From assembly GCF_002153375.1 (NCBI RefSeq), contig NZ_MTBQ01000001.1, positions 124,001 to 188,000 of the forward strand: a DNA stretch of 64,000 nt, given 5' to 3'. Source of the stretch: Oceanobacillus rekensis (lineage in GTDB: Bacteria > Bacillota > Bacilli > Bacillales > Amphibacillaceae). Below the pieces are notes generated by a model. That model made no database searches. It saw nothing but the letters and a program-made list of their open reading frames with translations, and was not told the DNA's origin. Position numbers and translations under genes: made by a program. This document shows, piece by piece, positions 55,216-62,386 of this stretch (within the stretch, counting starts at the first letter, position 1; every line of letters starts with the position of its first letter).

Positions 55216-55733
55216 CCACACTCGTTTCTTCCTTTCCTTTCACGTGACGGTAAGACACCTCGCTTTTGGGTATCCTCTGAGATACGCTCATACTTTCCTC
55301 ATTAACACATTCTGAAGTATATCTTCCGTGCATTCATGGTGTAGATGCATTATAAATTGTTCAGCCCTTCATGATGTTCATCACTACTATGGCTTCGGCT
55401 GACTTCTCACGATAAACCTTTTTCGACCAGCTTTCTTTATAGGGGACTCCTGAACTGTCCGTGAGACCTCCCAGGGTAAGACAACTATCTTTCCTCTTTT
55501 ACTCGCCTGATTTACTCTATAGGATTACGCACATCTTTTAGACTTTGACTTGATTTGGAGCCTTATCCACCTATAGAGCCTTGGTATCAGATTTCTGTTC
55601 GTCGAGCCCAAGATTTTGTTCCACGCTTCCTTCAGCACCTATCTCACGACAAGAGCCTTGCGCTTCTCTAGTGGTTGGTTGATGTGTACCCCCACAATGG
55701 ACTTTCACCACCCAGATAGTCGCCATGCACAAA

Positions 55734-55768
55734 TAAAAAGCTCTTCTATGACAGAAGAGCTTTTTTCT
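55734..55768 (-). terminator. Terminator of the csp remnant
   Basis: Stem AAAAGCTCTTCT / AGAAGAGCTTTT with short loop, T-run on the minus strand. The group II intron begins just after its T-run. Confidence 0.85.
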
Positions 55769-55773
55769 ATATT

Positions 55774-55944
55774 TTGTTATAATTTAACAACGTTAATTGC
55801 TTGTGGTCCACGGTTACCTTCTTCGATATCGAAAGAAACTTGTTGACCTTCATCTAAGCTTTTGAAACCTTCGCCTTGAATTGCTGAGAAGTGTACGAAT
55901 ACATCGTCTCCACCTTCAACTTCGATGAAACCGAAACCCTTATC
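55774..55944 (-). pseudogene. Cold-shock protein gene, 5'-truncated
   Basis: Minus-strand frame [20 protein letters not shown] then [20 protein letters not shown] and [15 protein letters not shown], which is the C-terminal three quarters of a CspA-family protein. RNP1 (KGFGFIE) and RNP2 (VFVHF) are intact, but the N-terminal strand MxxGxVKWFN is missing and replaced by sequence of a VOC-family gene in another frame. No start codon or ribosome-binding site remains. Confidence 0.85.
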
Positions 55945-56198
55945 ATAAAATGAAATGCTTCTTCAATGTTTTTTGTATTGAAGTGGAATGCTTGGGTTTT
56001 AAATACTCTATCCTCTGAATAAATCTTGCTATCTAACACAATCCCTGTACCTTCCATAGGTATAACGTAAAGATGACCAAACTGAATTTCTCCATCCGTT
56101 TTTAGCCCTAAAATATCGCAGTACCAATCTCTCGCTTTTTCTATGTTGCTTACTGGGATAAACACTGTTCCGATTTGTTTTAAAATAGGATTTTCCAT
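55854..56198 (-). pseudogene. VOC (glyoxalase/bleomycin-resistance-like) gene, 3'-truncated and fused out of frame to csp
   Basis: The first 84 or so residues ([62 protein letters not shown]) are a VOC-fold half. At about 55945 it joins the csp remnant in a different frame, giving a meaningless tail ([10 protein letters not shown]...). ATG follows AAAGGGG. A real VOC protein would need about 40 more residues with its second metal-binding half, so the product is probably non-functional. Confidence 0.75.
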
Positions 56199-56246
56199 AA
56201 AAAGACCCCTTTAAATGAGCTTATTAAATATTCCACATATTTAATA

Positions 56247-56315
56247 TAAATTCCTGCCCTTTAGTAAAAAAGACCGCCATAAGACGATCTCATTGTTCTG
56301 TTAAAGCACCCTATA
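56247..56315. repeat. Dispersed intergenic repeat, copy B
   Basis: Related to 53050-53115: CCTGCCCTTTAGTAAAAAAGACC, a variable middle, and GTTAAAGCACC. The bases after it (56305-56333) can form an AAGCACC/GGTGCTT hairpin that may serve as terminator for the Sda-like gene. Confidence 0.5.
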
Positions 56316-56409
56316 GCACAATAAGAGAGGTGCTTCTATTAGCTAGTTTAGTTTAACTTATTGTACAAGTCTAATTGTAACAAGAATCAACTATTTTTAA
56401 CTATTTCTT

Positions 56410-56586
56410 TTATTTCTCTTCTCCTTCCCCTAATTTATCAGCCAAATTTATCTGTACTTTAACATTGGAAAGCAAGTTTCTATTTGCCAATTCTGTTTCT
56501 AAAAGACTAAGAAAATCTTTGTTTAAATTCATACCTAATGCCTCTTTATATGATTGAATTAAAAGCTTATCTGATAAATTTCCCAT
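56410..56586 (-). CDS. Sda-like sporulation histidine kinase inhibitor
   Basis: A 58-aa protein starting MGNLSDKLLIQSYKEALGMN and continuing LNKDFLSLLETELANRNL, clearly similar to B. subtilis Sda (LSDELLIESY...MNLNRDFIELIENEI...RRSL). Sda forms a helical hairpin that binds KinA and blocks sporulation phosphorelay. Here the C-terminal tail is about 12 residues longer. The ATG at 56586 follows AGGAGA by 6 bases. It lies beside conjugation-gene remnants, so it may be an element-borne copy. Confidence 0.85.
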   Translation of the reverse strand: MGNLSDKLLIQSYKEALGMNLNKDFLSLLETELANRNLLSNVKVQINLADKLGEGEEK

Positions 56587-56642
56587 ATCACATCTCCTTT
56601 TTTAGAAGGCATGCCTAGCTTTCAAGCCAACTTTAGGGCTAA

Positions 56643-57008
56643 TTATCCTTCTTTGACAAATTTCCCTTCCTCATGAAAGTAAATACCACCATCTCTTGCC
56701 ATTAATTCTTGATCTGTCTTTGTACGTAATTTCATGTCTTGTGCATGAATCATTAACGGGTTTACATGTTCTGTAGATTCAGTTATAACAATTATTCGCT
56801 CCGAGAATCGGTTTTCTTTCCATTTTAAATACATGATTAAATCTCTATTATCTTCACGGGAAACGTAAACATAAAAAATCTTCCCATTATAATTGATTGC
56901 TCCAACAAAAGGTTCTGGTGTTGGAATGATTTCGGATTTCGGAAAGTAAAAATATAGCTCATAAAACAAAACACGTTTTAATACATCTTTTATTTGGAAC
57001 TTCACCAA
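56643..57008 (-). CDS. Hypothetical protein, resembles C-terminal part of replication-relaxation-type proteins
   Basis: A 121-aa frame containing LKRVLFYELYFYFPKSEIIP, NGKIFYVYVSREDNRDLIMY, and MARDGGIYFHEEGKFVKE. The style recalls Replic_Relax-like proteins of Gram-positive plasmids and integrative elements, but I am not certain. There is no good start: upstream sequence is the degraded coupling-protein gene, so this is likely the 3' part of a truncated gene. Confidence 0.45.
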   Translation of the reverse strand: MVKFQIKDVLKRVLFYELYFYFPKSEIIPTPEPFVGAINYNGKIFYVYVSREDNRDLIMYLKWKENRFSERIIVITESTEHVNPLMIHAQDMKLRTKTDQELMARDGGIYFHEEGKFVKEG

Positions 57009-57023
57009 TAGTTCGTTTGATAG

Positions 57024-57052
57024 GCCGGGGCATTCGCTATGTCTGCCCCGGC
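57024..57052. repeat. GC-rich inverted repeat at the junction between element fragments
   Basis: GCCGGGGCA (57024-57032) and TGCCCCGGC (57044-57052) are perfect 9-bp complements. It lies where the coupling-protein remnant ends and the next fragment begins. Confidence 0.5.
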
Positions 57053-57691
57053 TTGTCCAAGCGTATAAATGGGAATGATTTGTTTCCCTTTGTGTGAACG
57101 AGATCGTTCTCCCCGTCGCGCTGTCTCAATTCACTGGTTCGTTGCTGTAACAGGTTTAAATCCCTTAACGTTTCCAACACTTCCATCAGGTCCACTTCAT
57201 CGCCCTTTAATTCTTTTAGTAGGCGTGTCACGTTACGTGCTGCCAATTCTTGTACATTAGCAAAAAAGGCATCCTATTTCCCGAATAAACCACGTAGTAC
57301 GGTGACCGTTCCTTCCACTACATCTTCCGCAGTACCTTCCATCGGATTAAATTTATCTGTATCCGGGCTAGTTGGGTCAATATAGATATAGGGGATTTCC
57401 ATTTCATCGCAAAATTCTTTTACCTTTTCAGCAAATTCACCCTTGGGTTCCACGACCGGTAAACCCAGTTTCTTGCCCTGTTTCTTTTGCATTAAGAGTT
57501 GATAGATCATTGGTTCCAAGACAGATGCGGTTTTCGGAACGTGTGACTCCGACCACCAGCATGTGGGTAAACATGTCCTTGCCTTTCCAAACGATTGGTA
57601 CATCGTTATGTTCTAAGGAATTTCCCAACACAGTTACAATTTCTTCACTCTTTTTGCTTTTTGATTGCTTTAAGTCTTTCTTATATTCCAT
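57037..57691 (-). pseudogene. VirD4/TraG-type conjugative coupling protein, broken
   Basis: ATG at 57691 opens MEYKKDLKQSKSKKSEEIVT and WKGKDMFTHMLVVGVTRS. One base breaks the frame in the Walker A motif near 57545; the continuing frame gives KTASVLEPMIYQLLMQKKQG, VVEPKGEFAEKVKEF and VTVLRGLFGK, then a TAG at 57274-57276, then in frame DAFFANVQELAARNVTRLLK. The C-terminal two thirds, including Walker B, is missing. It was the DNA pump of a conjugative plasmid or integrative element. Confidence 0.75.
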
Positions 57692-58095
57692 ATATCCTTC
57701 TTCCGGCTGTTCGGTGATCCGTTGATGTCTCTTTTTTTGCGGTAGGACGATTCCGCGCGCATGTACATGATATTCAGGTAAACCCCCAGTAATCCAAGCA
57801 GAACTATCGTTAATTTCATTATGAACTCCCTAGTCACCATCTGTTCCCATTGCCAAAACTTAAAGGCTAGGCTCCCGATGAACATGACAATGAACAGCGC
57901 GATTGTAAGAACAACGAGGCGATTTACGTTCGTTGAATCCTTCTTTCTCGCCCATTTACTGACAGCGTAAAGCAAAAAAAGAGAGCTTGCCGAAATCAAT
58001 GGAAACATTGGGGCTGGGATGACTATCTCTTGGAACATAAGACAGTATCCGGTAATGGCTAGTATAGATGCAAGCAAGGATATTGTTATAAGCAT
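57670..58095 (-). CDS. Conjugation-associated small membrane protein, hypothetical
   Basis: The 141-aa product has four hydrophobic segments (about 2-20, 27-46, 58-80, 92-111) and a basic C-terminal tail (MYMRAESSYRKKRDINGSPNSRKK). It overlaps the start of the coupling-protein remnant by 22 bases, so both belonged to one transfer operon. No family recognised. The frame itself is intact. Confidence 0.5.
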   Translation of the reverse strand: MLITISLLASILAITGYCLMFQEIVIPAPMFPLISASSLFLLYAVSKWARKKDSTNVNRLVVLTIALFIVMFIGSLAFKFWQWEQMVTREFIMKLTIVLLGLLGVYLNIMYMRAESSYRKKRDINGSPNSRKKDIWNIRKT

Positions 58096-58125
58096 GTTTG
58101 ATCACCTCTTTTTAAAAATGGGTAT

Positions 58126-58160
58126 AAAAATAGTACCGTTTTAAGCAACGGTACTATTTG
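58126..58160 (-). terminator. Terminator of the LSm-like gene
   Basis: Perfect 13-bp arms (58128-58140 AAATAGTACCGTT and 58147-58159) around 6 bases, followed by TTTTTAT on the minus strand. Confidence 0.8.
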
Positions 58161-58226
58161 TTAAGCATCTTCGTTTGGAATCATTCCTATATAACTTACG
58201 CACCCTTTAAAAAGAATTTATATTCT

Positions 58227-58616
58227 CTAATAGTACGGATAAGGATATGCATATGGATACGGGTAAGGATAATAAGGATAGGGAGTTGGAGCAATATAAG
58301 GTAAAAGAGCTAAAGCAGCTAGGGACGCTAGTGGAAAACGTCGACGTCTAAAACGCCGAAAACCTCTTCTTGGACGTCCATACCCACCAGCATAAAACTG
58401 TCGAGTATCGTTCTCATTCTCATCCTCACTACCTCGCTCCATTACCTCTTCACCAACTAAAACATCGATATTATCCCTATCTACATTCTGAATAATACCC
58501 TCCATCGTAGTTCCATCTGCCATCGATAAAGTCACATGATAATTCATGAGTCTTTTACACTCATCATATAGATACCTTGAATCGTTACTATATTCATAGT
58601 TATTTTCTATGCTCAT
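58227..58616 (-). CDS. LSm-like small protein with Pro-Tyr repeat tail, hypothetical
   Basis: The 129-aa protein starts MSIENNYEYSNDSRYLYDEC. Residues about 22-58 (MNYHVTLSMADGTTMEGIIQ, NVDRDNIDVLVGEEV) look like an Sm-type beta fold; then an acidic part, a strongly basic patch (GRPRRGFRRFRRRRF), a short hydrophobic stretch and a tail of repeated Pro-Tyr pairs. Related proteins occur in sporulating Bacilli and some are spore-associated, but function is unknown. ATG at 58616 is 6 bases after GAGG. Confidence 0.65.
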   Translation of the reverse strand: MSIENNYEYSNDSRYLYDECKRLMNYHVTLSMADGTTMEGIIQNVDRDNIDVLVGEEVMERGSEDENENDTRQFYAGGYGRPRRGFRRFRRRRFPLASLAALALLPYIAPTPYPYYPYPYPYAYPYPYY

Positions 58617-58841
58617 TGTTTTCCTCACTCCTTTTTAAATACATGGTATTCACCTAGGAGAATGATGTTACTTATGTTGATTTAGTATTTTCTATTTATC
58701 AATCGTAAACTATTCATATGGGTTATTATTGCGCATAAAATAGCACCATTTAATGAACGGCACTGATGCAATATTATTTACTGTTAGCATGTTAATTGAA
58801 TGTGAAATATCTCCTTATCTGTCTAAGATTTTTTAGATATT

Positions 58842-59015
58842 TTAATGAAGCTCACCATTTTTATATTGGTTAAGAAGACTATCTAGTTGCTGACTGCATT
58901 CTATTGTTCTGTGGTTTACCAATCCGTACCTCATTCCAAGTTGTATCATTTCTTCCTTCTTTATTAAAATTGCTTTTAGTAAATCGGAATGAACCGGTTC
59001 TAATACTTGTATCAT
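58842..59015 (-). CDS. Spo0E-like aspartyl-phosphate phosphatase
   Basis: A 57-aa protein: LKAILIKKEEMIQLGMRYGL then VNHRTIECSQQLDSLLNQYK. The SQxLDxLL motif is the Spo0E signature, and the helical-hairpin layout fits. Members dephosphorylate Spo0A~P and so delay sporulation. The ATG at 59015 is preceded by GAGGGGAAG. It is a free-standing gene in the accessory island, about 2.3 kb from the Sda-like gene. Confidence 0.83.
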   Translation of the reverse strand: MIQVLEPVHSDLLKAILIKKEEMIQLGMRYGLVNHRTIECSQQLDSLLNQYKNGELH

Positions 59016-59279
59016 TAATTTTCTTCCCCTCTTGAATTTAGTCTGTTCTTTTAGTCATTAGTTTTATCATCATACAAACTATTATTACAACCTATTAAAA
59101 AGATTACAATATACTCGACAAAACATATCATAATTTGCCAGAATCATAATTCACAATTTTGTAACATTTATAGATTATACTCGAATTATCTCTTTTTAAG
59201 TTGGTCTAGAATTTACTGAACAATAAAAACATATTGCAGTAAAACAAGACAAGTTAATGATGTTACGATTACCCCACCG
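59016..59279. other. AT-rich gap
   Basis: No gene, RNA or clear repeat seen; presumably the promoter region of the Spo0E-like gene and the edge of the integrase remnant. Confidence 0.5.
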
Positions 59280-59291
59280 AAGGCAGAGAAA

Positions 59292-59655
59292 TCAAATCGA
59301 GAAATAGATGTAGATGAATTGGTGGTAACAGAATTGAAAAAAACCAAAAATGGCAAAATACATTTAAAACACAAAATCGGAATAGCTATAATGATTCTGA
59401 TTTTGTGTTTATTAATATAAATAGATATATTGGCTACGCAGTTCCGCCACAGAGCATTTATTTACACATGAAAAAGATATTAAAAAAAATGAATTATCTT
59501 ATTATATTGTCGCCTCATTCATTAAAACATACTCACTCCTCATTATGTATAGAGGGAGGTATTATTAAGAGATATTACCGAACGTCTAGGTCATGAAGAC
59601 ATAAATATGCTGATGAAAATTTATGCGCATACAACTAAAGGTCAGATGAAAAAAA
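59292..59655 (+). pseudogene. Phage/ICE-type tyrosine integrase, C-terminal remnant with frameshifts
   Basis: Three frames must be joined: REIDVDELVVTELKKTK; KWQNTFKTQNRNSYNDSDFV through VPPQSIYLHMKKILKK and LSPHSLKHTHSSLCIEGG; then VLLRDITERLGHEDINMLMK and IYAHTTKGQMKK. This gives the HxxR (HSLKH, where Arg is Lys), the LGH and the Tyr of tyrosine recombinases, but the N-terminal half is lost. It lies 120 bases from the end of nudF, at the right edge of the island, where an integrase is expected. Confidence 0.72.
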
Positions 59656-59775
59656 TACCAACAATTACAGCCTATTCTAAAAGCGCTACAATTGTTGGTT
59701 TAACAATGTTTCCAATTAAGCAATTACTTTATAAAATCGTTAATGTGGGATATCAACAAAATGTTAATTCAATTT

Positions 59776-60321
59776 TTATAGCCTCCCCAGCGCATGAAGG
59801 TATAGGATTGCATAATTTGTTTTTGCATCATGAATACGTTCATCGACAACATATTGCTTTGCCTCTTCTAATGTTAATTCAAGAACTTCGACAAATTCAT
59901 CTTCATCTCCCATTGGGGGGTTCTCCATTTTCACCAGCTGATCCGTAATATAGATATATATAAGTTCATCAGCAAATCCTGGAGACGTGTAGAATGATGT
60001 GACAAAAGATAGATCATTTGTTGTATAACCTGTCTCTTCTTCCAATTCTCGTACAGCAGCGGAAAGTGGATTTTCATTGTTATCTAATTTGCCGGCAGGA
60101 ATCTCAACAAGTGACTTTTCCAATGGTTTCCGATACTGTTCCACAAAAATAATCTTGTTATCTTTTGTTATTGGAATTACTGCTACTGCACCAGGATGTT
60201 TAATCAGCTCTCTTTTTGACGCTTTCCCATCAGGTAATGTCACATCATCAACCTGTAGGTTAATTACTTTCCCAGTATATATCTTTTCACTTTTTATAGT
60301 TTTTTCTTCAAATTTCTTCAT
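59776..60321 (-). CDS. nudF: ADP-ribose pyrophosphatase (Nudix)
   Basis: Hydrolyses free ADP-ribose to AMP and ribose-5-phosphate. The 181-aa protein contains the Nudix box GKLDNNENPLSAAVRELEEETGY (G5xE7xREUxEExGU) near residue 78, with GAVAVIPITKDNKIIFVEQYRKP before it and a proline-containing loop, FYTSPGFADELIYIY, after it. In B. subtilis nudF lies next to yqxK; here the island separates them. Confidence 0.94.
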   Translation of the reverse strand: MKKFEEKTIKSEKIYTGKVINLQVDDVTLPDGKASKRELIKHPGAVAVIPITKDNKIIFVEQYRKPLEKSLVEIPAGKLDNNENPLSAAVRELEEETGYTTNDLSFVTSFYTSPGFADELIYIYITDQLVKMENPPMGDEDEFVEVLELTLEEAKQYVVDERIHDAKTNYAILYLHALGRL

Positions 60322-60505
60322 ATTAACACACCCTTAGTTAAGTTTTATTTTCTATTTTAGCATATATTGCGGTTATTTCATTCCGAAGTCTGTTTTCCAT
60401 AAAATTTGAACTGAAGTTATTTCTCTACCATAAGTGTCGTTTTTTCATATAAACAATAAACTGCGAACTAACTGCTAGATGATTACTATAAGTATGTGCT
60501 TTTAT

Positions 60506-60798
60506 CGCCGTCCGGAATCGCTCTGGGCGAATGCTTTCCGCGAGGTCGGCCTCAGCCCTCCTCGAGAAAACCACTCTGCGGGGATTTCGGACACGTGCTT
60601 TTCCCGCAGGAGTCACCGCCCTCCGCTCACCCGGACTGGTGAAGTTGTATGCTGCTTTTTTAGCTATCGCAAGTGTAATAATTGCAAGTCAATTCTAGCT
60701 CTGGGAAATACACGTAGACTCCAACGGGAAGAGAGGCTCACTAGCCGTCCTTAGGATGCGCGCAGTGTACTTCCCAGAGCGGTGGCCGAAGTTACCTT
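60506..60798. repeat. Composite palindromic intergenic repeat, copy 3 (two modules)
   Basis: Module one (60506-60645) is GC-rich with several short palindromes (CCGGAATCGCTCTGGGCGAA..., TTTCCCGCAGGAGTC, CACCCGGACTGGTGAAGTTG). Module two has inverted ends GCTCTGGGAAATACAC (60698-60713) and GTGTACTTCCCAGAGC (60765-60780) and ends GGTGGCCGAAGTTACC. The whole is the reverse complement arrangement of 17536-17760. Two frames crossing it are artefacts of its base composition. It lies between nudF and yqkF. Confidence 0.78.
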
Positions 60799-60945
60799 AT
60801 CCTAGTTGCAGTTTTCTCGATTTTTGGTGGGTGAATAATCACAGTTAGAAAGGTTAATCAATTAGCCTTTCTGGATGAAAAAGTTGTAATTCATACTAGC
60901 TGTCCTTACAATAAAAGACAAGGATTAAGAAACGGAGTGTGTATA

Positions 60946-61872
60946 ATGAGGAAAAACAAGCTTGGCAAATCTGATATTATGATTTCCGAACTGACATTGG
61001 GCTGTATGTCTCTTGGTACGGAACAAAAAGAAGCTGCAAGAATGATAGACTATGCAATTGATTCCGGGATCAATCATCTAGACACAGCAGATTTATATGA
61101 CTTTGGATTAAACGAGGAGATCATCGGAAAAGCGATTAAAGAAAAAAGGAATCAGATTATATTAACGACAAAGGTTGGAAATCACTTTAATAAAGAAACA
61201 AAAGACTGGTTTTGGGATCCATCAAAGGAATATATTCTTCAGGCAGTAAAGCACAGTTTACAGCGACTAAATACGGATTATATTGATTTCTGTATGCTTC
61301 ATGGTGGAACATTGGAAGACCCGATTAGTGAAACAATCGAGGCATTTGAGGAGCTGAAAAAGGGGGGTCTTATCCGTGCATATGGTATTTCCTCCATCAG
61401 GCCAAATGTCATTCAGGAATTCGTTAAGCATTCCTCGATTGATGGTGTGATGACGCAATATAGCCTTTTAGACCGCAGACCGGAAGAAGAAGTCCTCGGA
61501 TTATTGCAGAAAAATGATATCAGCGTTCTAAGCCGGGGGCCACTTGCCAAGGGTATGCTGAGCAACCAAGCTGAAAAGCTGATAGACGTGAAAGGAAAAG
61601 AAGGTTATCTGGATTATTCATATGAAGAACTGAAATCCATCAACCAAAAGTTATCCGCATTATTGCAAGATAATCAGTACATGAATGAAATTGCATTGAA
61701 ATATGTTCAAAAACATCCAACTGTCGCTTCTGCAGTATTTGGCGCAAGCTCTGTGGAACAGATCCAAGAAAATGTTAATTTTGACTTCACAAAATCACTA
61801 ACCGATGAGACATATGAAGAATTACAGCAAATTACAAATGCTATACGCTATGATAAACACAGGATACTATAA
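60946..61872 (+). CDS. yqkF: Aldo/keto reductase YqkF
   Basis: NADPH-dependent carbonyl reductase of the AKR superfamily. The 308-aa protein has LDTADLYDFGLNEEIIGKAI (catalytic Asp and Tyr), the Lys in LTTKVGNHF, and the His in DFCMLHGGTLEDP. The ATG at 60946 follows CGGAGTG; GTG at 60937 overlaps it. Same position as yqkF beside nudF in B. subtilis. Physiological substrate unknown. Confidence 0.9.
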   Translation: MRKNKLGKSDIMISELTLGCMSLGTEQKEAARMIDYAIDSGINHLDTADLYDFGLNEEIIGKAIKEKRNQIILTTKVGNHFNKETKDWFWDPSKEYILQAVKHSLQRLNTDYIDFCMLHGGTLEDPISETIEAFEELKKGGLIRAYGISSIRPNVIQEFVKHSSIDGVMTQYSLLDRRPEEEVLGLLQKNDISVLSRGPLAKGMLSNQAEKLIDVKGKEGYLDYSYEELKSINQKLSALLQDNQYMNEIALKYVQKHPTVASAVFGASSVEQIQENVNFDFTKSLTDETYEELQQITNAIRYDKHRIL

Positions 61873-61897
61873 GCTTTTTAATCGAATTAAAGTAAAT

Positions 61898-61946
61898 AAA
61901 AAAAGGGGTATGAATCGAATGTTTTCTAAATTCATACCCCCTTTTC
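61898..61946. terminator. Terminator of yqkF
   Basis: Arms AAAGGGGTATGAAT (61902-61915) and ATTCATACCCCCTTT (from 61930) with A and T runs on both sides. Confidence 0.82.
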
Positions 61947-61978
61947 TATATTTCATTTCGATTGTATTGATGAGTAAG

Positions 61979-62311
61979 TTAAACTTCATCGTTTTGCAAA
62001 AGATTTTGAGTAGGAATAAATGGATTTAGTATACCCTCTTTGCTGGAGAGTCGAAAAGTCCCTTTATGAATATCCAGTTTCATTTCCTCAGCGAAGAATA
62101 CAGCTTGATCTGCATCAATATACGTCGTTACACTATCATTATCTATAGGTGCGTAATACGATTTTTTCTCTTTTATAAACCGGATGGTAGGCAATCCATT
62201 TACACCACAACCACAATCCTCAACATCATACCATAATAGTAACTGACTATCTTTATCTTTATTTAATTGTTTCAGTTGTTGTTTAGCTTCAGGAGTAATC
62301 ATTAATTTCAT
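61979..62311 (-). CDS. yqkB: HesB/IscA-like iron-sulfur biosynthesis family protein (YqkB)
   Basis: The 110-aa protein has the HesB-like fold start MITPEAKQQLKQLNKDKDSQ and the segment LLLWYDVEDCGCGVNGLPTI with two cysteines in CGC. This is the short YqkB type and lacks the C-terminal CGCGxSF of true A-type carriers, so a role in Fe-S assembly is uncertain. Position near yqkF matches B. subtilis. Confidence 0.8.
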   Translation of the reverse strand: MKLMITPEAKQQLKQLNKDKDSQLLLWYDVEDCGCGVNGLPTIRFIKEKKSYYAPIDNDSVTTYIDADQAVFFAEEMKLDIHKGTFRLSSKEGILNPFIPTQNLLQNDEV

Positions 62312-62386
62312 TAGAGAATCCCCTCCATTATTTAGTCCTAGTTTAACTATAGACTCAAATAAATTGGTTGTCTAAACATCTGCATT

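Larger units (their letters stand above)
54465..55730 (-). mobile_element. Rearranged group II intron (class C-like)
   Basis: On the minus strand the 5' intron RNA begins near 55730 (GTGCATGGCGAC) and continues to about 55220; the 3' end has the domain V-like stem GAACCGCCGTATACGGAACC (complement of 54522-54541) and domain VI before about 54465. Between them the reverse transcriptase is broken and partly inverted: the C-terminal piece is on the minus strand, the N-terminal piece on the plus strand, the middle is missing. It lies directly downstream of a csp terminator, the target preference of class C introns. Confidence 0.72.

Noticed and set aside
55079-55333. 84-codon minus-strand open frame in the intron
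   Set aside because: First half is translated intron RNA and second half is the antisense of the inverted RT fragment; not a gene.
60330-60500. Search for mciZ (FtsZ inhibitor encoded by nudF in B. subtilis)
   Set aside because: Only a seven-codon frame and a promoter-like region are seen; no MciZ-like peptide could be read.
60425-60754. Open frames on both strands between nudF and yqkF
   Set aside because: They are by-products of the GC-rich palindromic repeat; no start signals and no protein-like pattern.
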